Below are positions 1-8,236 of a DNA stretch of 64,000 nucleotides, one piece after another. Each line of letters starts with the position of its first letter. Position 1 is the stretch's first letter. Below the pieces are notes generated by a model. That model saw only the letters and a program-made list of their open reading frames with translations. It did not search any database and was not told the origin of the DNA. A program made the translations under genes and the position numbers. Origin of the DNA: Paenibacillus tepidiphilus (GTDB lineage Bacteria > Bacillota > Bacilli > Paenibacillales > Paenibacillaceae); NCBI RefSeq assembly GCF_008635795.1, contig NZ_VWRQ01000020.1, positions 78,409 through 142,408 on the forward strand. The letters run 5' to 3'.

Positions 1-745
1 CTGCAGTTTCGGCCCTGATCAGAGACGCGTCTCCAACGCGCGACAAGGCTAGGTTCTTCCGGATCTGTAGCAATTACCGGGCGCCCCTGAAGCCGGACGG
101 GTGAGGGTTGGCTAACGGCTGACGCAATCTAGGTCTCATCAGCCGGACATACTCCTGCAGCTGCTGGGCTACTTACTCCACGGTGCATATCACCAACGCG
201 TGACATGTCAGGTGCTTTCAAATGTGCAGTAAATACTCTAGGCGCTGCCGGCGCCGGGCAGGTGAAGGTAGGGTGTCGGCGACAGCACTCTGGATTACTG
301 CTTAAGAAGCAGCTGCGTTGTGGGCTAATGTGTGAAATGGCCAAGTTCTTCCGGTTTCTGCAGCAATTGCCCGGAGCGCCACCGGCCGCGGGAGGGTGAA
401 TGTCGGTGTGAAAGTTGGCCGCACGGCTGGCGTATTTCAGAATACTCATCAGTTTGGACAAAATTCCTCCGGCTGCTGGACGGTTGCGGCGGTGCCGGAC
501 GAGTGAAGAGCGTCTGCCCGGGGGAAGCACTCCAGGTTGTCTCTTCAGCCGGACAGCTGCAGCATGGCCAGCTTCTCCGTGATGGCGTCGCCGGCACCCG
601 ACATGGCCAAGTTCTTCCGGATCCGCAACAATTGCCCGGGGCGCCGCTGATGTTGCATGGTGAGGGTCGGCACCCGGCGCGACGCACTCATTCAGCCGAA
701 CAGATTCATGTTAGCTGCTGGACGGCTGTGCCGGGGTGCAAATGT
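1..745 (-). repeat. GC-rich family B repeat array, left part
   Basis: No credible gene. The strand is GC-rich and contains recurring blocks such as AGTTCTTCCGGATC followed by GCAATTGCCCG near 53, 343 and 604. These are the reverse complement of the blocks in the array at 41.8-43.4 kb, so the same family lies here in opposite orientation. Open frames exist on both strands only because stop codons are rare in GC-rich DNA. The array runs off the window start and is interrupted by the family A element that starts near 746. Confidence 0.7.
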
Positions 746-1326
746 TGAAAGAAAAATAGAGTATTAGACTGAAAAATAAAGTATTAGATTAAGAAAATAA
801 AGTTGTAGACTAGACGCCGCGATCTGCAGCCCCGGTTACACCGGCCAGCGGCAGCATATGCTTCAGCTCGTGCTCCTGGTTCTCCGAAAGCGCTGGGCGT
901 CACGATCGCCAGCTCTGGTTACGCCGGCCGGCGGCAGCGTATGCTTCAGCTCGTGCTCCTGGTTCTCCGGAAACGCTGGGGGATCGCCAGCTCCGGTTAC
1001 ACCGGCCAGCTGCTTCGCATGCTTCAGCTCGTGCTCCTGGTTCTCCGGAAGCGCCGGGGGATCGCCAGCTCCGGTTACATCGGCTAGCTGCTTCACATGC
1101 TTCAGCTCGTACTCCTGGTTCTCTGGAAGCGCCGGGCGCGCAATCGGCAGCCCCGGTTACACCGGCCAACGGCAGCGCATGCTTCTGTCTAATACTTTAT
1201 TTTCTGGTCCGATTCTTAGGACACTCTCTTGATGCCCCAGTCTACTTCTTATTTTTTTGTGTCTGACGGTTTTCATTGCAGAAGACCTCGTAGAATCAAC
1301 AACTCCGGTCTAATACTTATTTTCTT
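746..1326. mobile_element. Family A element 1: inverted AT-rich ends enclosing ~80 bp GC-rich repeats
   Basis: The left end (747-810) carries three variants of an AT-rich motif close to AATAAAGTATTAGAC. The right end carries the same motif inverted at about 1187-1206, 1236-1257 and 1307-1325. Between them lie about four imperfect units with the core GCTCGTGCTCCTGGTTCTCC at about 863, 947, 1026 and 1103, spaced 77-84 bp. There is no transposase gene and no coding pattern. Family B repeat flanks both sides, so this element appears inserted in that array. Its nature (non-autonomous transposon, structured RNA or other) is unknown. Confidence 0.65.
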
Positions 1327-1625
1327 CGTACAGCAAAAGCCCTGCACGACATAGCAAGGTTCTTTCGGATTATAATCAAATTGCTCCAGGGCGCCGCCGG
1401 CCCAGGACGGAGAAGGTCGGCTGCCCGACAAACGCACTTCAATTTACTCTTCAGCTCAGTCAGATTCCTCGAACAACTGGACGGCTGCGCTGGGATACAC
1501 GCTGCCGACGCACGACATGGCAAGGTCCATCCGGTTCTGAAGCAAATGCCCGGGAGTCGTTGGTGTTGGGTGGGTGCGGACTCCATAGGCGTTAAATCAA
1601 AGCTTAAGTCGCCGTTTAACCTGAA
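1327..1625 (-). repeat. Family B repeat resumed after element 1
   Basis: The blocks CAAGGTTCTTTCGG (near 1350) and CAAGGTCCATCCGG (near 1522), each followed by an AAATTGCTCC- or AAATGCCCGG-like stretch, match the minus-orientation family B units at 1-745. The array therefore continues beyond the inserted family A element and fades into AT-rich DNA around 1610. No gene is seen. Confidence 0.55.
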
Positions 1626-1669
1626 TATAATATCAATTGCATAGCTTGGCTATTAAGGGAAATTATACA

Positions 1670-1697
1670 TTGTATTTTTTATGGGCTATGGTAAGAT
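1670..1697 (+). promoter_or_regulatory. Possible sigma-A-type promoter of the Ubl operon
   Basis: TTGTAT (1670-1675) and TAAGAT (1692-1697) are separated by 16 bases and lie just upstream of the structured leader of the following operon. The match is moderate; position is the main support. Confidence 0.3.
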
Positions 1698-1726
1698 ATC
1701 TATGTGAATTAACAATTTTGCTCAGA

Positions 1727-1836
1727 ATTGAGCCTGGCTCCGAAGAACAAAGCCCTAGTGGTTCTATGATCAACTTATGAGATAAGATTATCTATCTTTA
1801 TAAGTCTGATGATTAGTGCTACCGGGCTTTTTTGTT
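1727..1836 (+). ncRNA. Structured leader with terminator (leader copy 1)
   Basis: A first small hairpin (GCTCA..TGAGC near 1730-1744) is followed by GAAGAACAAAGCCCTAGTGG (1743-1762), an inner hairpin (ACTTAT..ATAAGT) and a closing stem in which AAGCCC at 1750-1755 pairs with GGGCTT at 1824-1829, followed by a run of T. The same layout and a similar GAAGA-N3-AARCCCTA core occur before the operons at 9338 and 43629. It reads as a cis-acting transcription attenuator or an unknown riboswitch-like RNA. No known class was recognised. Confidence 0.5.
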
Positions 1837-1913
1837 TTGGGGCACAAGAAACTGGGGTGTCAGGATACCTTGACGCGCTGGTTTTTCATATTTAGTGAGG
1901 AGAGTGAGGAATA

Positions 1914-2288
1914 ATGAAGAATTATAAGGAGGAAATAAGGAGTGTGAAATTTGATGTTAAACGTTTTTCGGAATCAATTGAATGTTACTCTTTAGACCCT
2001 TTAATGGCACAAAGATGGGAAGGGATGTTGAAAGTCATTTTTTTGTCTGTATACCAGGATAAAAGTTACAGTGACATTAACTTTAATGAGCTGGATCTTT
2101 CGATCATGGAAGAAGCTTTTGAAGAACTGTACTATTATGAAGCAGACGAATTTGGTGATGAGGATACGGATATGAGAAACGAAGGGCACAGCATTGTGGA
2201 AATTAATCGAATTGCAGGACTGGATATTTTAATGTCCCGATTTAAATCTTATTTACGAATGAGTAAACCTGGAAGGAGTTTTTTCTAA
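1914..2288 (+). CDS. Hypothetical protein, first gene of Ubl-conjugation operon
   Basis: This 124-residue soluble, acidic and largely helical protein is not recognised. The ATG follows a GAGGAGAGTGAGGA purine-rich site. It ends one base before the ATG of the next gene, so the two are probably translationally coupled. It is the first of five tightly packed genes that include an E2-like protein, a candidate ubiquitin-like protein and a JAMM protease. It could be an accessory, target or adaptor protein of that system, but only position supports this. No signal peptide, membrane segment or metal-binding motif is visible. Confidence 0.7.
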   Translation: MKNYKEEIRSVKFDVKRFSESIECYSLDPLMAQRWEGMLKVIFLSVYQDKSYSDINFNELDLSIMEEAFEELYYYEADEFGDEDTDMRNEGHSIVEINRIAGLDILMSRFKSYLRMSKPGRSFF

Positions 2289-2831
2289 ATGAAGTCTTGT
2301 TTCTTTTCCGTAAATTTTTTACAGGATGAGCTATCTAGTTTAGATGAATTAATTACGTTGAAAAAACTAATACAAGCCGAATTCACTATTACAGATGAGA
2401 TGTTTAATAATCAAGAACCTTTTGTCTGTAACATCCTGAAACTAATATTTAATTGCGATGTCAGTGTAAATGATGATGATTACTATCAAATTGAACTTGT
2501 ACTTCCTGCTTATTCCGAATGGCTGAAATTCAAAGAAACATTCCCCCAGGAGATCGAAAAAGCGGAAAAAGTAATGATGGAGATCGGCTTCAATTGTAAA
2601 TATGGGTGGAATGAAACTGAGGTCAAGTTTGGAGAAAAAGGAATAATACTACAGAATAGTTGCGAGTATCATAATTATCTACATACCATTTTAGATGATA
2701 TTTTTGAGCTTAAACAAAAATGGGAGTACTTTTTTGAACATATAAAGGAGGCGTATAACAGTGGAGACTGCAATAGCAGAGTGGATGATCAGTATTCCTC
2801 AGGACAGCGACCGATTTGTGAATGTGCATAA
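2289..2831 (+). CDS. Hypothetical protein in Ubl-conjugation operon
   Basis: A 180-residue acidic, hydrophilic protein with no recognised domain. The start ATG abuts the stop of the preceding gene and GGAAGGAG lies within the end of that gene, so coupling is likely. Its last 71 bases overlap the start of the E2-like gene, whose own ribosome binding site (AAGGAGGCG) lies inside this gene. The overlap suggests co-translation and perhaps fixed stoichiometry with the E2-like protein. The cysteines are scattered with no CxxC pair. The function is unknown; a partner of the conjugation machinery is the simplest inference. Confidence 0.65.
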   Translation: MKSCFFSVNFLQDELSSLDELITLKKLIQAEFTITDEMFNNQEPFVCNILKLIFNCDVSVNDDDYYQIELVLPAYSEWLKFKETFPQEIEKAEKVMMEIGFNCKYGWNETEVKFGEKGIILQNSCEYHNYLHTILDDIFELKQKWEYFFEHIKEAYNSGDCNSRVDDQYSSGQRPICECA

Positions 2832-3906
2832 TGTTTTTAACGGCATCACGCTTGATACTAAGCAAATTCTTGTCGGTGATTTAATATATGCGTTCATGGA
2901 TCAGCTTGATGACCATTTGCATTTAGCCTATTTGCTTAATAATAATCCTTTGAGACATTTAATACCTGAAGTTTTAAGGCAGGTTGAAGATAATGATTCT
3001 GAGCAACTAGAAGATATCTTTGGGGCAATGTTGGATGTAGTTGATTTTGACCCTTCAGATCAAAAGGTTGTTGCTCTTATGGACAAACTGATTGAACATC
3101 TTAGGATAAGAAATCTCCAGCCGGCACAGCTTGCTAAGATCCTATCCATGTTGTTAAAGGGAATTGAAAGTATCTCTGATAAAGAAAACTTGCAGCTGAT
3201 GTTTTTGTTATTAGCTGATAAGCTTTCTTTTTTTGATTACCCGGAAGGTGATCTCCTAAAAGAGACGTCTCAGTATATTTATAGGCAAGCAGCTTCCTTA
3301 AATGTGGAATCAGTTAATAGGATATTTTTTGATATGGCCAAAGTTGTATCACCCCAGACGGTAATGAAAGCTGCAGCGCCTTATCAAGAAGAATATGTTG
3401 TCACTACACCAATCCTTCCGAAAAGCTGTGTATTTTATCAAGAGTCTCGTAATAGGATCAGAGTTGGTATAGAGGTTGAAAAAGGAAATCATGATGTGAT
3501 TTTTGGGGAAATTGAAGAGAGTTTATACAAGCAGGTAGCTTATCCGAAATTACTATTTTGGTTTGACATAAACAAAAGTATGCAGGTGTTGTCTGCTAAT
3601 GTTGTTGCCGTTAAAGACCTACTTATAAGTGAAGAGACTGAATTGTATCGTTTTCCTTACTCAAATGTTTTTGAGAGTGGGAAGATATGTTGGACGATTA
3701 AATCGGATCCTTATAGTAGCTTGAGACAGCTCGAAATATTACCCTATATATTTTTAGGGGCAACTAAAAATATGGATCTATATGAAGCTGCACACGATAT
3801 CAATCTCAGAGATTTATTGGAATTCATGCAAGAGAAGGTGTTTGATGATTCTCTCCTGATTCCTATGAATAAAAAAGTTAAAGACATAACCCTACTAGGA
3901 GGATAA
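2761..3906 (+). CDS. E2-like (PRTRC protein B-like) protein with helical N-terminal region
   Basis: A 381-residue protein starting at GTG behind AAGGAGGCGTATAACA. Residues 1 to about 200 are helical, acidic and of unknown fold. The C-terminal part has a strand-rich stretch ending in NVFESGKICW with Cys310. In E2 enzymes the catalytic cysteine sits in the same local pattern (a proline or hydrophobic-N-hydrophobic stretch, a turn with G, then IC followed by a hydrophobic residue). The PRTRC system protein B family, described as E2-like, shows a comparable NVY..G.VC block. The role would be to carry a ubiquitin-like protein on Cys310. Neighbours encoding E1, JAMM and Ub-like candidates support this. 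Homology is by eye only. Confidence 0.6.
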   Translation: METAIAEWMISIPQDSDRFVNVHNVFNGITLDTKQILVGDLIYAFMDQLDDHLHLAYLLNNNPLRHLIPEVLRQVEDNDSEQLEDIFGAMLDVVDFDPSDQKVVALMDKLIEHLRIRNLQPAQLAKILSMLLKGIESISDKENLQLMFLLLADKLSFFDYPEGDLLKETSQYIYRQAASLNVESVNRIFFDMAKVVSPQTVMKAAAPYQEEYVVTTPILPKSCVFYQESRNRIRVGIEVEKGNHDVIFGEIEESLYKQVAYPKLLFWFDINKSMQVLSANVVAVKDLLISEETELYRFPYSNVFESGKICWTIKSDPYSSLRQLEILPYIFLGATKNMDLYEAAHDINLRDLLEFMQEKVFDDSLLIPMNKKVKDITLLGG

Positions 3907-3908
3907 AT

Positions 3909-4496
3909 ATGAGTTTATTTGATGAGTTTTTTGGACAAGAGGAATTGAGTGAAGGAAATGCTTCTAGCGAATGGGTTCCTTCAGATGTTAATGGAAGTGC
4001 CGAAGATATTCAAGAGCTGAGTGAAGTCAAGGCCCAACCTGCTGCATTAGTGCAATCAAATAATATTGTGCAATTTAAACAGGATACTCAACAGCCAGAA
4101 TCTCAAGCTTCTGAGGATCCCGTCTATCGAGACCTATTCGGAGAACCCATACAAACCGCCAATTCCAGTAGAAAAAGCGGAACGGCTCCAAGTAAAACTT
4201 CAAGATCCTCATCTGCAGCACATGCTTCAAGTGCACTGAAGAGAAGTATCCATAGGGAGTGGCAAGATCAGGATATTGAAGTGGGATTGGACTTTACAAT
4301 TCACTATGCTACCAAGACTTTTTTAGTCTCCGAAGTGTTAGAGGAGATTCCTGAATCAGGTTGTGTACACTTAAATAGAATTAGGGAAGCATTGTTTAAG
4401 CTTTACTGGGATTTCTCAGAAGAAAGAACCAAATGGGATTATAATCTTGAAGAAAAGAAGCTGAGACCAATTATTACTGGGGAGAAAAATAACTAA
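3909..4496 (+). CDS. Candidate ubiquitin-like (PRTRC protein C-like) protein with disordered N-terminus
   Basis: A 195-residue protein. Residues 1 to about 110 are rich in Ser, Gln, Glu and Ala and look disordered. From about 112 a compact domain begins with a strand pair (DFTIHYATKTFLV), then a helix (HLNRIREALFKLYWDF) and further strands ending at RPIITGEKNN. That order fits a beta-grasp fold and resembles the small Ub-like protein of PRTRC loci. The C-terminus lacks the Gly-Gly of classical ubiquitin, so a conjugation mechanism is uncertain. The gene starts 2 bases after the E2-like gene stop, behind AGGAGGATAA. It may instead be an accessory domain protein. Confidence 0.5.
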   Translation: MSLFDEFFGQEELSEGNASSEWVPSDVNGSAEDIQELSEVKAQPAALVQSNNIVQFKQDTQQPESQASEDPVYRDLFGEPIQTANSSRKSGTAPSKTSRSSSAAHASSALKRSIHREWQDQDIEVGLDFTIHYATKTFLVSEVLEEIPESGCVHLNRIREALFKLYWDFSEERTKWDYNLEEKKLRPIITGEKNN

Positions 4497-4497
4497 G

Positions 4498-5148
4498 ATG
4501 AAAATTCAATTAAGAGCTTTTTTTTGGAAAATGGCTGAATACCTAAAAGGTGGTAATGATTATATAGGGATGGTGGCGTCAAGAGATGGCCAGATTTATG
4601 AAATCCGTGAGAACTCCCATATCCGCATGATTGTGCGGAATCGTGAGATTGAAGGTTTGGATAGGATAAGTGAGGGTGTATTTCTTAAACTTCCAAAAAT
4701 TCCCGGAGAATATCTGGCGCAAACAACAGCGTTTTTTCGCTACTATTGTTTTCTAGGTGTTGAAGCAGCTATTCATATCTACTGGGATATAGCCAATAGA
4801 AACTACAAGCTCATTTGCCCGGAGCAGATTGTTAATCCTTACCAGGTTGAAGCGTCTACAGCAAATTATGAGGGCTGGGAATTGGTGATGACTATTCATT
4901 CACATGTTCGAATGCCAGCACAATTTTCATATGGAGACAATGTAAATGATACTGGATTAAAGATATACGGCATAATTGGAAAATTACATTTGGATCAAGT
5001 TGATTATTGTTTCCGCGCACGTTTTAACAATAATGAATTTTATCTTAGCCCGAAGGATCTTTTCCACTTTGATGGTGTGAATAGTACCAGTTCATTTCCG
5101 GAAGAGTGGAAGTACAGTGTTCTGATCGATAAAGTGTATGTTCATTAA
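4498..5148 (+). CDS. JAMM/JAB metalloprotease-like protein (PRTRC protein A-like)
   Basis: A 216-residue protein with a complete JAMM zinc signature, H134-S135-H136, seven residues, S144, two residues, D147 (HSHVRMPAQFSYGD), after a strand-rich N-terminal half. JAMM proteases cleave ubiquitin-like proteins from precursors or conjugates. The start ATG follows the preceding stop by one base and the purine-rich GGGGAGAAAA lies in the preceding gene. In PRTRC-type and Bil-type loci such a gene sits beside E1, E2 and Ub-like genes, as here. The upstream catalytic Glu expected for the family cannot be assigned confidently by eye. Confidence 0.75.
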   Translation: MKIQLRAFFWKMAEYLKGGNDYIGMVASRDGQIYEIRENSHIRMIVRNREIEGLDRISEGVFLKLPKIPGEYLAQTTAFFRYYCFLGVEAAIHIYWDIANRNYKLICPEQIVNPYQVEASTANYEGWELVMTIHSHVRMPAQFSYGDNVNDTGLKIYGIIGKLHLDQVDYCFRARFNNNEFYLSPKDLFHFDGVNSTSSFPEEWKYSVLIDKVYVH

Positions 5149-5177
5149 AAATAGCTATAGTCAAAAGGAGTATCCGC

Positions 5178-5339
5178 TTGTTTGAAATGTGCATTACCGC
5201 GCCTATTAGTTTTCTTGACCGCAGAAAGTTTGTTTAATCTGCCATAAGAATGGCGTATGCGGCAGGCAAACAAGATGGGGAGCCGGAAGATATCATGTGT
5301 AAGTCGCTAATTATAATATGGGTAGATCAAAATAAATGA
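5178..5339 (+). pseudogene. Small gene interrupted by an in-frame TAA
   Basis: A TTG start behind AAAAGGAG opens a frame encoding MFEMCITAPISFLDRRKFV. It meets TAA at 5235-5237 and then continues in the same frame for 33 residues (SAIRMAYAAGKQDGEPEDIM and onward) to TGA at 5337-5339. The continuation looks like genuine coding sequence, so this may be a 53-residue gene with a nonsense mutation (a GAA to TAA change would suffice). Alternatively the first 19 residues are a small peptide and the rest is coincidence. The product is not recognised. Confidence 0.35.
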
Positions 5340-5344
5340 AATGG

Positions 5345-5372
5345 AAGGGCACCTTAAGAGGTGTCCTTTTGT
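5345..5372 (+). terminator. Intrinsic terminator between JAMM and E1 genes
   Basis: AAGGGCACC (5345-5353) pairs with GGTGTCCTT (5360-5368) with one G-U pair, followed by a T-rich stretch. It separates the first five genes from the E1 gene, so the E1 gene may have a separate transcript or depend on read-through. Confidence 0.6.
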
Positions 5373-5392
5373 CTTTTGAGGAGGTATTTAGG

Positions 5393-5485
5393 GTGTTAAC
5401 AAAGCGTGACCTAGTGATTATAACTTCTAAATATAAGAGGCTCCAAGAATTAAAAGGTAAGTTGTCTATGGTCATATTCTTCTGA
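5393..5485 (+). CDS. Short ORF upstream of E1 gene (possible leader peptide)
   Basis: A 30-residue frame starting at GTG (MLTKRDLVIITSKYKRL at the N-terminus) behind GAGGAGGTATTTAGG, a strong ribosome binding site with acceptable spacing. It lies between a terminator and the E1 gene, ending 43 bases before it. It could be a regulatory leader peptide, a small protein or a gene remnant. It is not recognised. Confidence 0.35.
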   Translation: MLTKRDLVIITSKYKRLQELKGKLSMVIFF

Positions 5486-5528
5486 AATAAAAAAATAATA
5501 GGTGAAGTTATTATAGATTGGAGAGATT

Positions 5529-6419
5529 GTGGTGAATCGATTTGATTTAAACGACGGAAGAAAAATAGTAATAAAATTCATTATTATTGGAGTTGGAGCT
5601 ACGGGAAGCCATTTTTTTCGAGGGTTGTGTCAAGATTTACGGGCACATTTGGATAATCCTAATTTTATGCATTCACCGGAATTTAGTTTAGATAAAATAA
5701 TACTAATTGATGGAGATGTTGTAGAGAGAAAGAATATTAGGACGCAATTATTTACAAGAGAATGTATTACTGAAAAAAAGGTCCACTCTCTTTCTGAACG
5801 ATACGGAGATCATTACGGCATAGAAGTTATACCATACCCAGAATATATTAATGATCATGAGTCGTTGCATAAAATATGTATGCTTCCAGATCACAATTAC
5901 AGAAAAATATTCTATTTACCTGTTATTATCGGAATGGTTGATAATAACGCAACCAGAGTTTTATTACATGAATATTTTTATGATGAGAGGGTGCCAAACC
6001 TCATATATATTGATACTGGGGTTGAGAGCGTGAGATCGACCCAGAACAATGATGTGATTCACTCTGGTTTTGGTGGCCAAGTAGTCACAGGGTTCAAGTA
6101 CATGGGAGACGTTTTTTTAGATCCTGTAGGTGATGTATATCCAAATGTTCTTGATGCTTCTGACAGTCCATTTCCAGGTTGTGGTGTTCAATCTATTTCA
6201 TCACCTCAGCACTCTCCTACCAATAAAACGGCAGCACAGTACGCCAATAATATCATCAATAATTTACTTCACACAAAGAGTATTTACCAACACATGATTA
6301 ATTTCAATATTCAATATGGTGGTTCTAGCCCAGTATTAATCAGCGACTCGCTGGAATTTGAATTTAATGAATGCAAACAGAGAGCAATCAAAGGACATTA
6401 TAAATATGGCCAATATTAA
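5529..6419 (+). CDS. E1-like ThiF-family adenylyltransferase
   Basis: A 296-residue protein with the Rossmann nucleotide-binding glycines G21-V-G-A-T-G26. The E1/ThiF/MoeB signature follows at 61-75: D61 and D63, E66, N69, R71, Q73 in DGDVVERKNIRTQLF. Such enzymes adenylate the C-terminus of a ubiquitin-like protein and pass it to a cysteine. Cys218 in PGCGVQS is a candidate; no CxxC zinc pair is present. The start is one of two adjacent GTG codons behind GGAGAGATT. The pattern is close to PRTRC-type ThiF proteins. The next gene overlaps its end, so they form a short operon ending at the terminator at 6697. Confidence 0.85.
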   Translation: MVNRFDLNDGRKIVIKFIIIGVGATGSHFFRGLCQDLRAHLDNPNFMHSPEFSLDKIILIDGDVVERKNIRTQLFTRECITEKKVHSLSERYGDHYGIEVIPYPEYINDHESLHKICMLPDHNYRKIFYLPVIIGMVDNNATRVLLHEYFYDERVPNLIYIDTGVESVRSTQNNDVIHSGFGGQVVTGFKYMGDVFLDPVGDVYPNVLDASDSPFPGCGVQSISSPQHSPTNKTAAQYANNIINNLLHTKSIYQHMINFNIQYGGSSPVLISDSLEFEFNECKQRAIKGHYKYGQY

Positions 6420-6681
6420 GGCTTTCTGCTTATTAAATTCGGATTTTGTAGAAGTATTGGCAATCAATAAGAGCTCCCCATATGGGGCGAAAGCAATTGT
6501 GCGTATGTCAGATGGTCAAGTTAAAGAAGTTAATAGAAGGGAAATACAACTTCCTGAAGATAAAGATGAACTGCTTAAACTCAATGAGAGCTTACGAAAT
6601 AAGGAAATTGGAGAGAACCCTGAATATTTTTCATCTCTAAAATATTTATTGAAGAACGGTTCTCCAATTGTACTGAATTGA
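6406..6681 (+). CDS. Small hypothetical protein overlapping the E1 gene
   Basis: A 91-residue protein. The ATG at 6406 is chosen because AAAGGACATT lies just upstream; an earlier in-frame ATG at 6358 lacks a site. It overlaps the E1 stop by 14 bases, implying coupling. The N-terminal half reads as short strands (a small barrel-like SH3 or KOW-like pattern: FVEVLAINKSSPYGAKAIV), the rest is helical and charged. No motif is recognised. It is the last gene before a strong terminator and may be an accessory subunit or regulator of the E1. Confidence 0.6.
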   Translation: MANIKAFCLLNSDFVEVLAINKSSPYGAKAIVRMSDGQVKEVNRREIQLPEDKDELLKLNESLRNKEIGENPEYFSSLKYLLKNGSPIVLN

Positions 6682-6696
6682 GCATCCACAACAATC

Positions 6697-6735
6697 AGCA
6701 GCATCGCCATACATTGGCGATGCTGCTTTTTTCTT
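6697..6735 (+). terminator. Strong intrinsic terminator ending the Ubl module
   Basis: A perfect 12-base stem (AGCAGCATCGCC at 6697-6708 with its complement at 6716-6727), a 7-base loop and a T-rich tail. The GC-rich repeat island begins about 35 bases downstream. Confidence 0.9.
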
Positions 6736-6767
6736 TTGTTGGCAAAAGATCAGATGCAGAGGAATAG

Positions 6768-8236
6768 CTGTAGACTGGTGGTCCGGACGAAGCCAGGCTT
6801 CCCATCCGGCGCGTCCGGCGACAGCGGCCGTCATCAACAGCTGCAGCTCGTGCTCCCGGAGCCCCGAACGAAGCCGGGCTTAACGTTAGGCACGGCCAGC
6901 GATAGCGGCTTGCACCAGCAACTCTACAGCTTGCGCACCCGGCGCTCCAAACGAAGCCCGGTTCCTGTCCGGCGCAGCCGCCACCAGCAACTGCAGCCCG
7001 TGTTCCCGGTGCTCTGGACGAAGAGTGGGCTTCACGTTCGGCGCGGTCGGCGGCAGCGGCCGGCACCAACAGCTGCAGCTCACGCACCCGGCGCTCCGGA
7101 CGAAGCCCGGTCCACGTTCGGAGCGACTGGCGACACAAACAACAGCAGCTCGTGCTCCCGATGCTCCGGACGAAGCCAGGCTTCCCATCCGGCGCGTCCG
7201 ACGACAGCGGCCGTCATCAACAGCTGCAGCTCGTGGCTCCCGGAGCCCGAACGAAGCCGGGCTTAACGTTCGGCACGGCCAGCGATAGCGGCTTGCACCA
7301 GCAACTCTACAGCTTACGCACCCGGCGCTCCAAACGAAGCCCGGTTCCTGTCCGGCGCAGCCGGCACCAGCAACTGCACCGTGTTCCCGGTGCTCTGGAC
7401 GAAGAGTGGGCTTCACGTTCGGCGCGGTCGGCGGCAATGGCCGGCACCAACAGCTGCAGCTCGCGCACCCAGCGTTCCGGACGAAGCCCGGTTCACGTTC
7501 GGTGCGACGGCGATAGGGACCGGAACCAATAACTGCAGCTCGTGCTCCCGGTGGTTCGGACGAGGCTGGACTTCACATTCAGCGCAGTCGGTGACGACGG
7601 CCGGTACCAGCAGCTGCAGCTCACGCACCCGATGCTCCGGACGAAGCCGGGCTTCACATCCGGTGTGGCCGGCACCTCAGCTGTAGCTCGCGCACCCAGC
7701 GCTCCGGACGAAGCCCGGTTCCCGTTCGACGCGGCCGGCGACAGCGGCCGGCACCAATAACTGCAGCCGCCTCCCGATGCTCCGGACGAAGCTGGGCTTC
7801 ATGTTCGGCGCGGCCGGCACCAGCAACAGCAGCTCGTGCTCCGGGTGGTCCGGACGAGGCTGGGCTTCACATTCAGCGCGGTCGGCGACGACGGCCGGTA
7901 CCAGCAGCTGCAGCTCACGCACCCGATGCTCCAGACGAAGCCGGGCTCAGGTCCGGCGCGGCAGACACCAACAGCTGTAGCTCGCGCACCTAGCGCTCCA
8001 AACGAAGCCCGGTTACCGTTCGGCGCGGTCGGCGACAGCGGCCGGCACCAGCAACAGCAGTTCGTGCTCCCGGTGCTCTGGACGAGGCTGGGCTTCACGT
8101 TTGTCGCAGCCGGCACGCGATCTCCTAGTTCACTCTATAATCTCCGAGCAGCGGATCGTCAGCCGGTTATATCGACCAACTGCTTCGCAAGCTTGCAGTC
8201 TAATGCTTAATTTTAATTGCTTGACGATTTTCATTC
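6768..8236. mobile_element. Family A element 2: long GC-rich repeat array (~65-85 bp units)
   Basis: The left boundary is the short motif CTGTAGACTGGTGG, a truncated version of the left end of other family A copies. The right end has the module AGCCGGTTATATCGACCAAC, CTTCGCAAGCTT and then GTCTAATGCTTAATTTT. Inside are about eighteen units around GGACGAAGCC (near 6785, 6866, 6945, 7013, 7096, 7166, 7249, 7333, 7396, 7479, 7557, 7640, 7703, 7784, 7852, 7935, 8000, 8080). Higher-order copies exist: 6785-7013 recurs about 381 bp downstream, and 7557-7640 recurs about 295 bp downstream. Unit lengths are not multiples of three, so it is non-coding. Confidence 0.65.

Noticed and set aside
858..1232. 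Repetitive Cys/Ser/Phe-rich frame in element 1
   Set aside because: It follows the repeat, has counterparts in other frames and strands, and has no start site.
1727..1836. Leader as a fluoride or other known riboswitch because of CTGATGA near the end
   Set aside because: Only this short string matches; the rest of the conserved core is absent, and the other two leader copies lack it.
6736..7980. Many long open frames on both strands in the GC-rich array, giving repetitive Arg/Pro/Ala/Ser-rich proteins
   Set aside because: Unit lengths of 63-84 bases are not multiples of three, frames change between units, and no ribosome binding sites precede them. The frames reflect the low stop-codon frequency of GC-rich DNA.
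6768..8236. CRISPR array
   Set aside because: Units are imperfect, vary in length and have no constant repeat with unique spacers; no cas genes are near.
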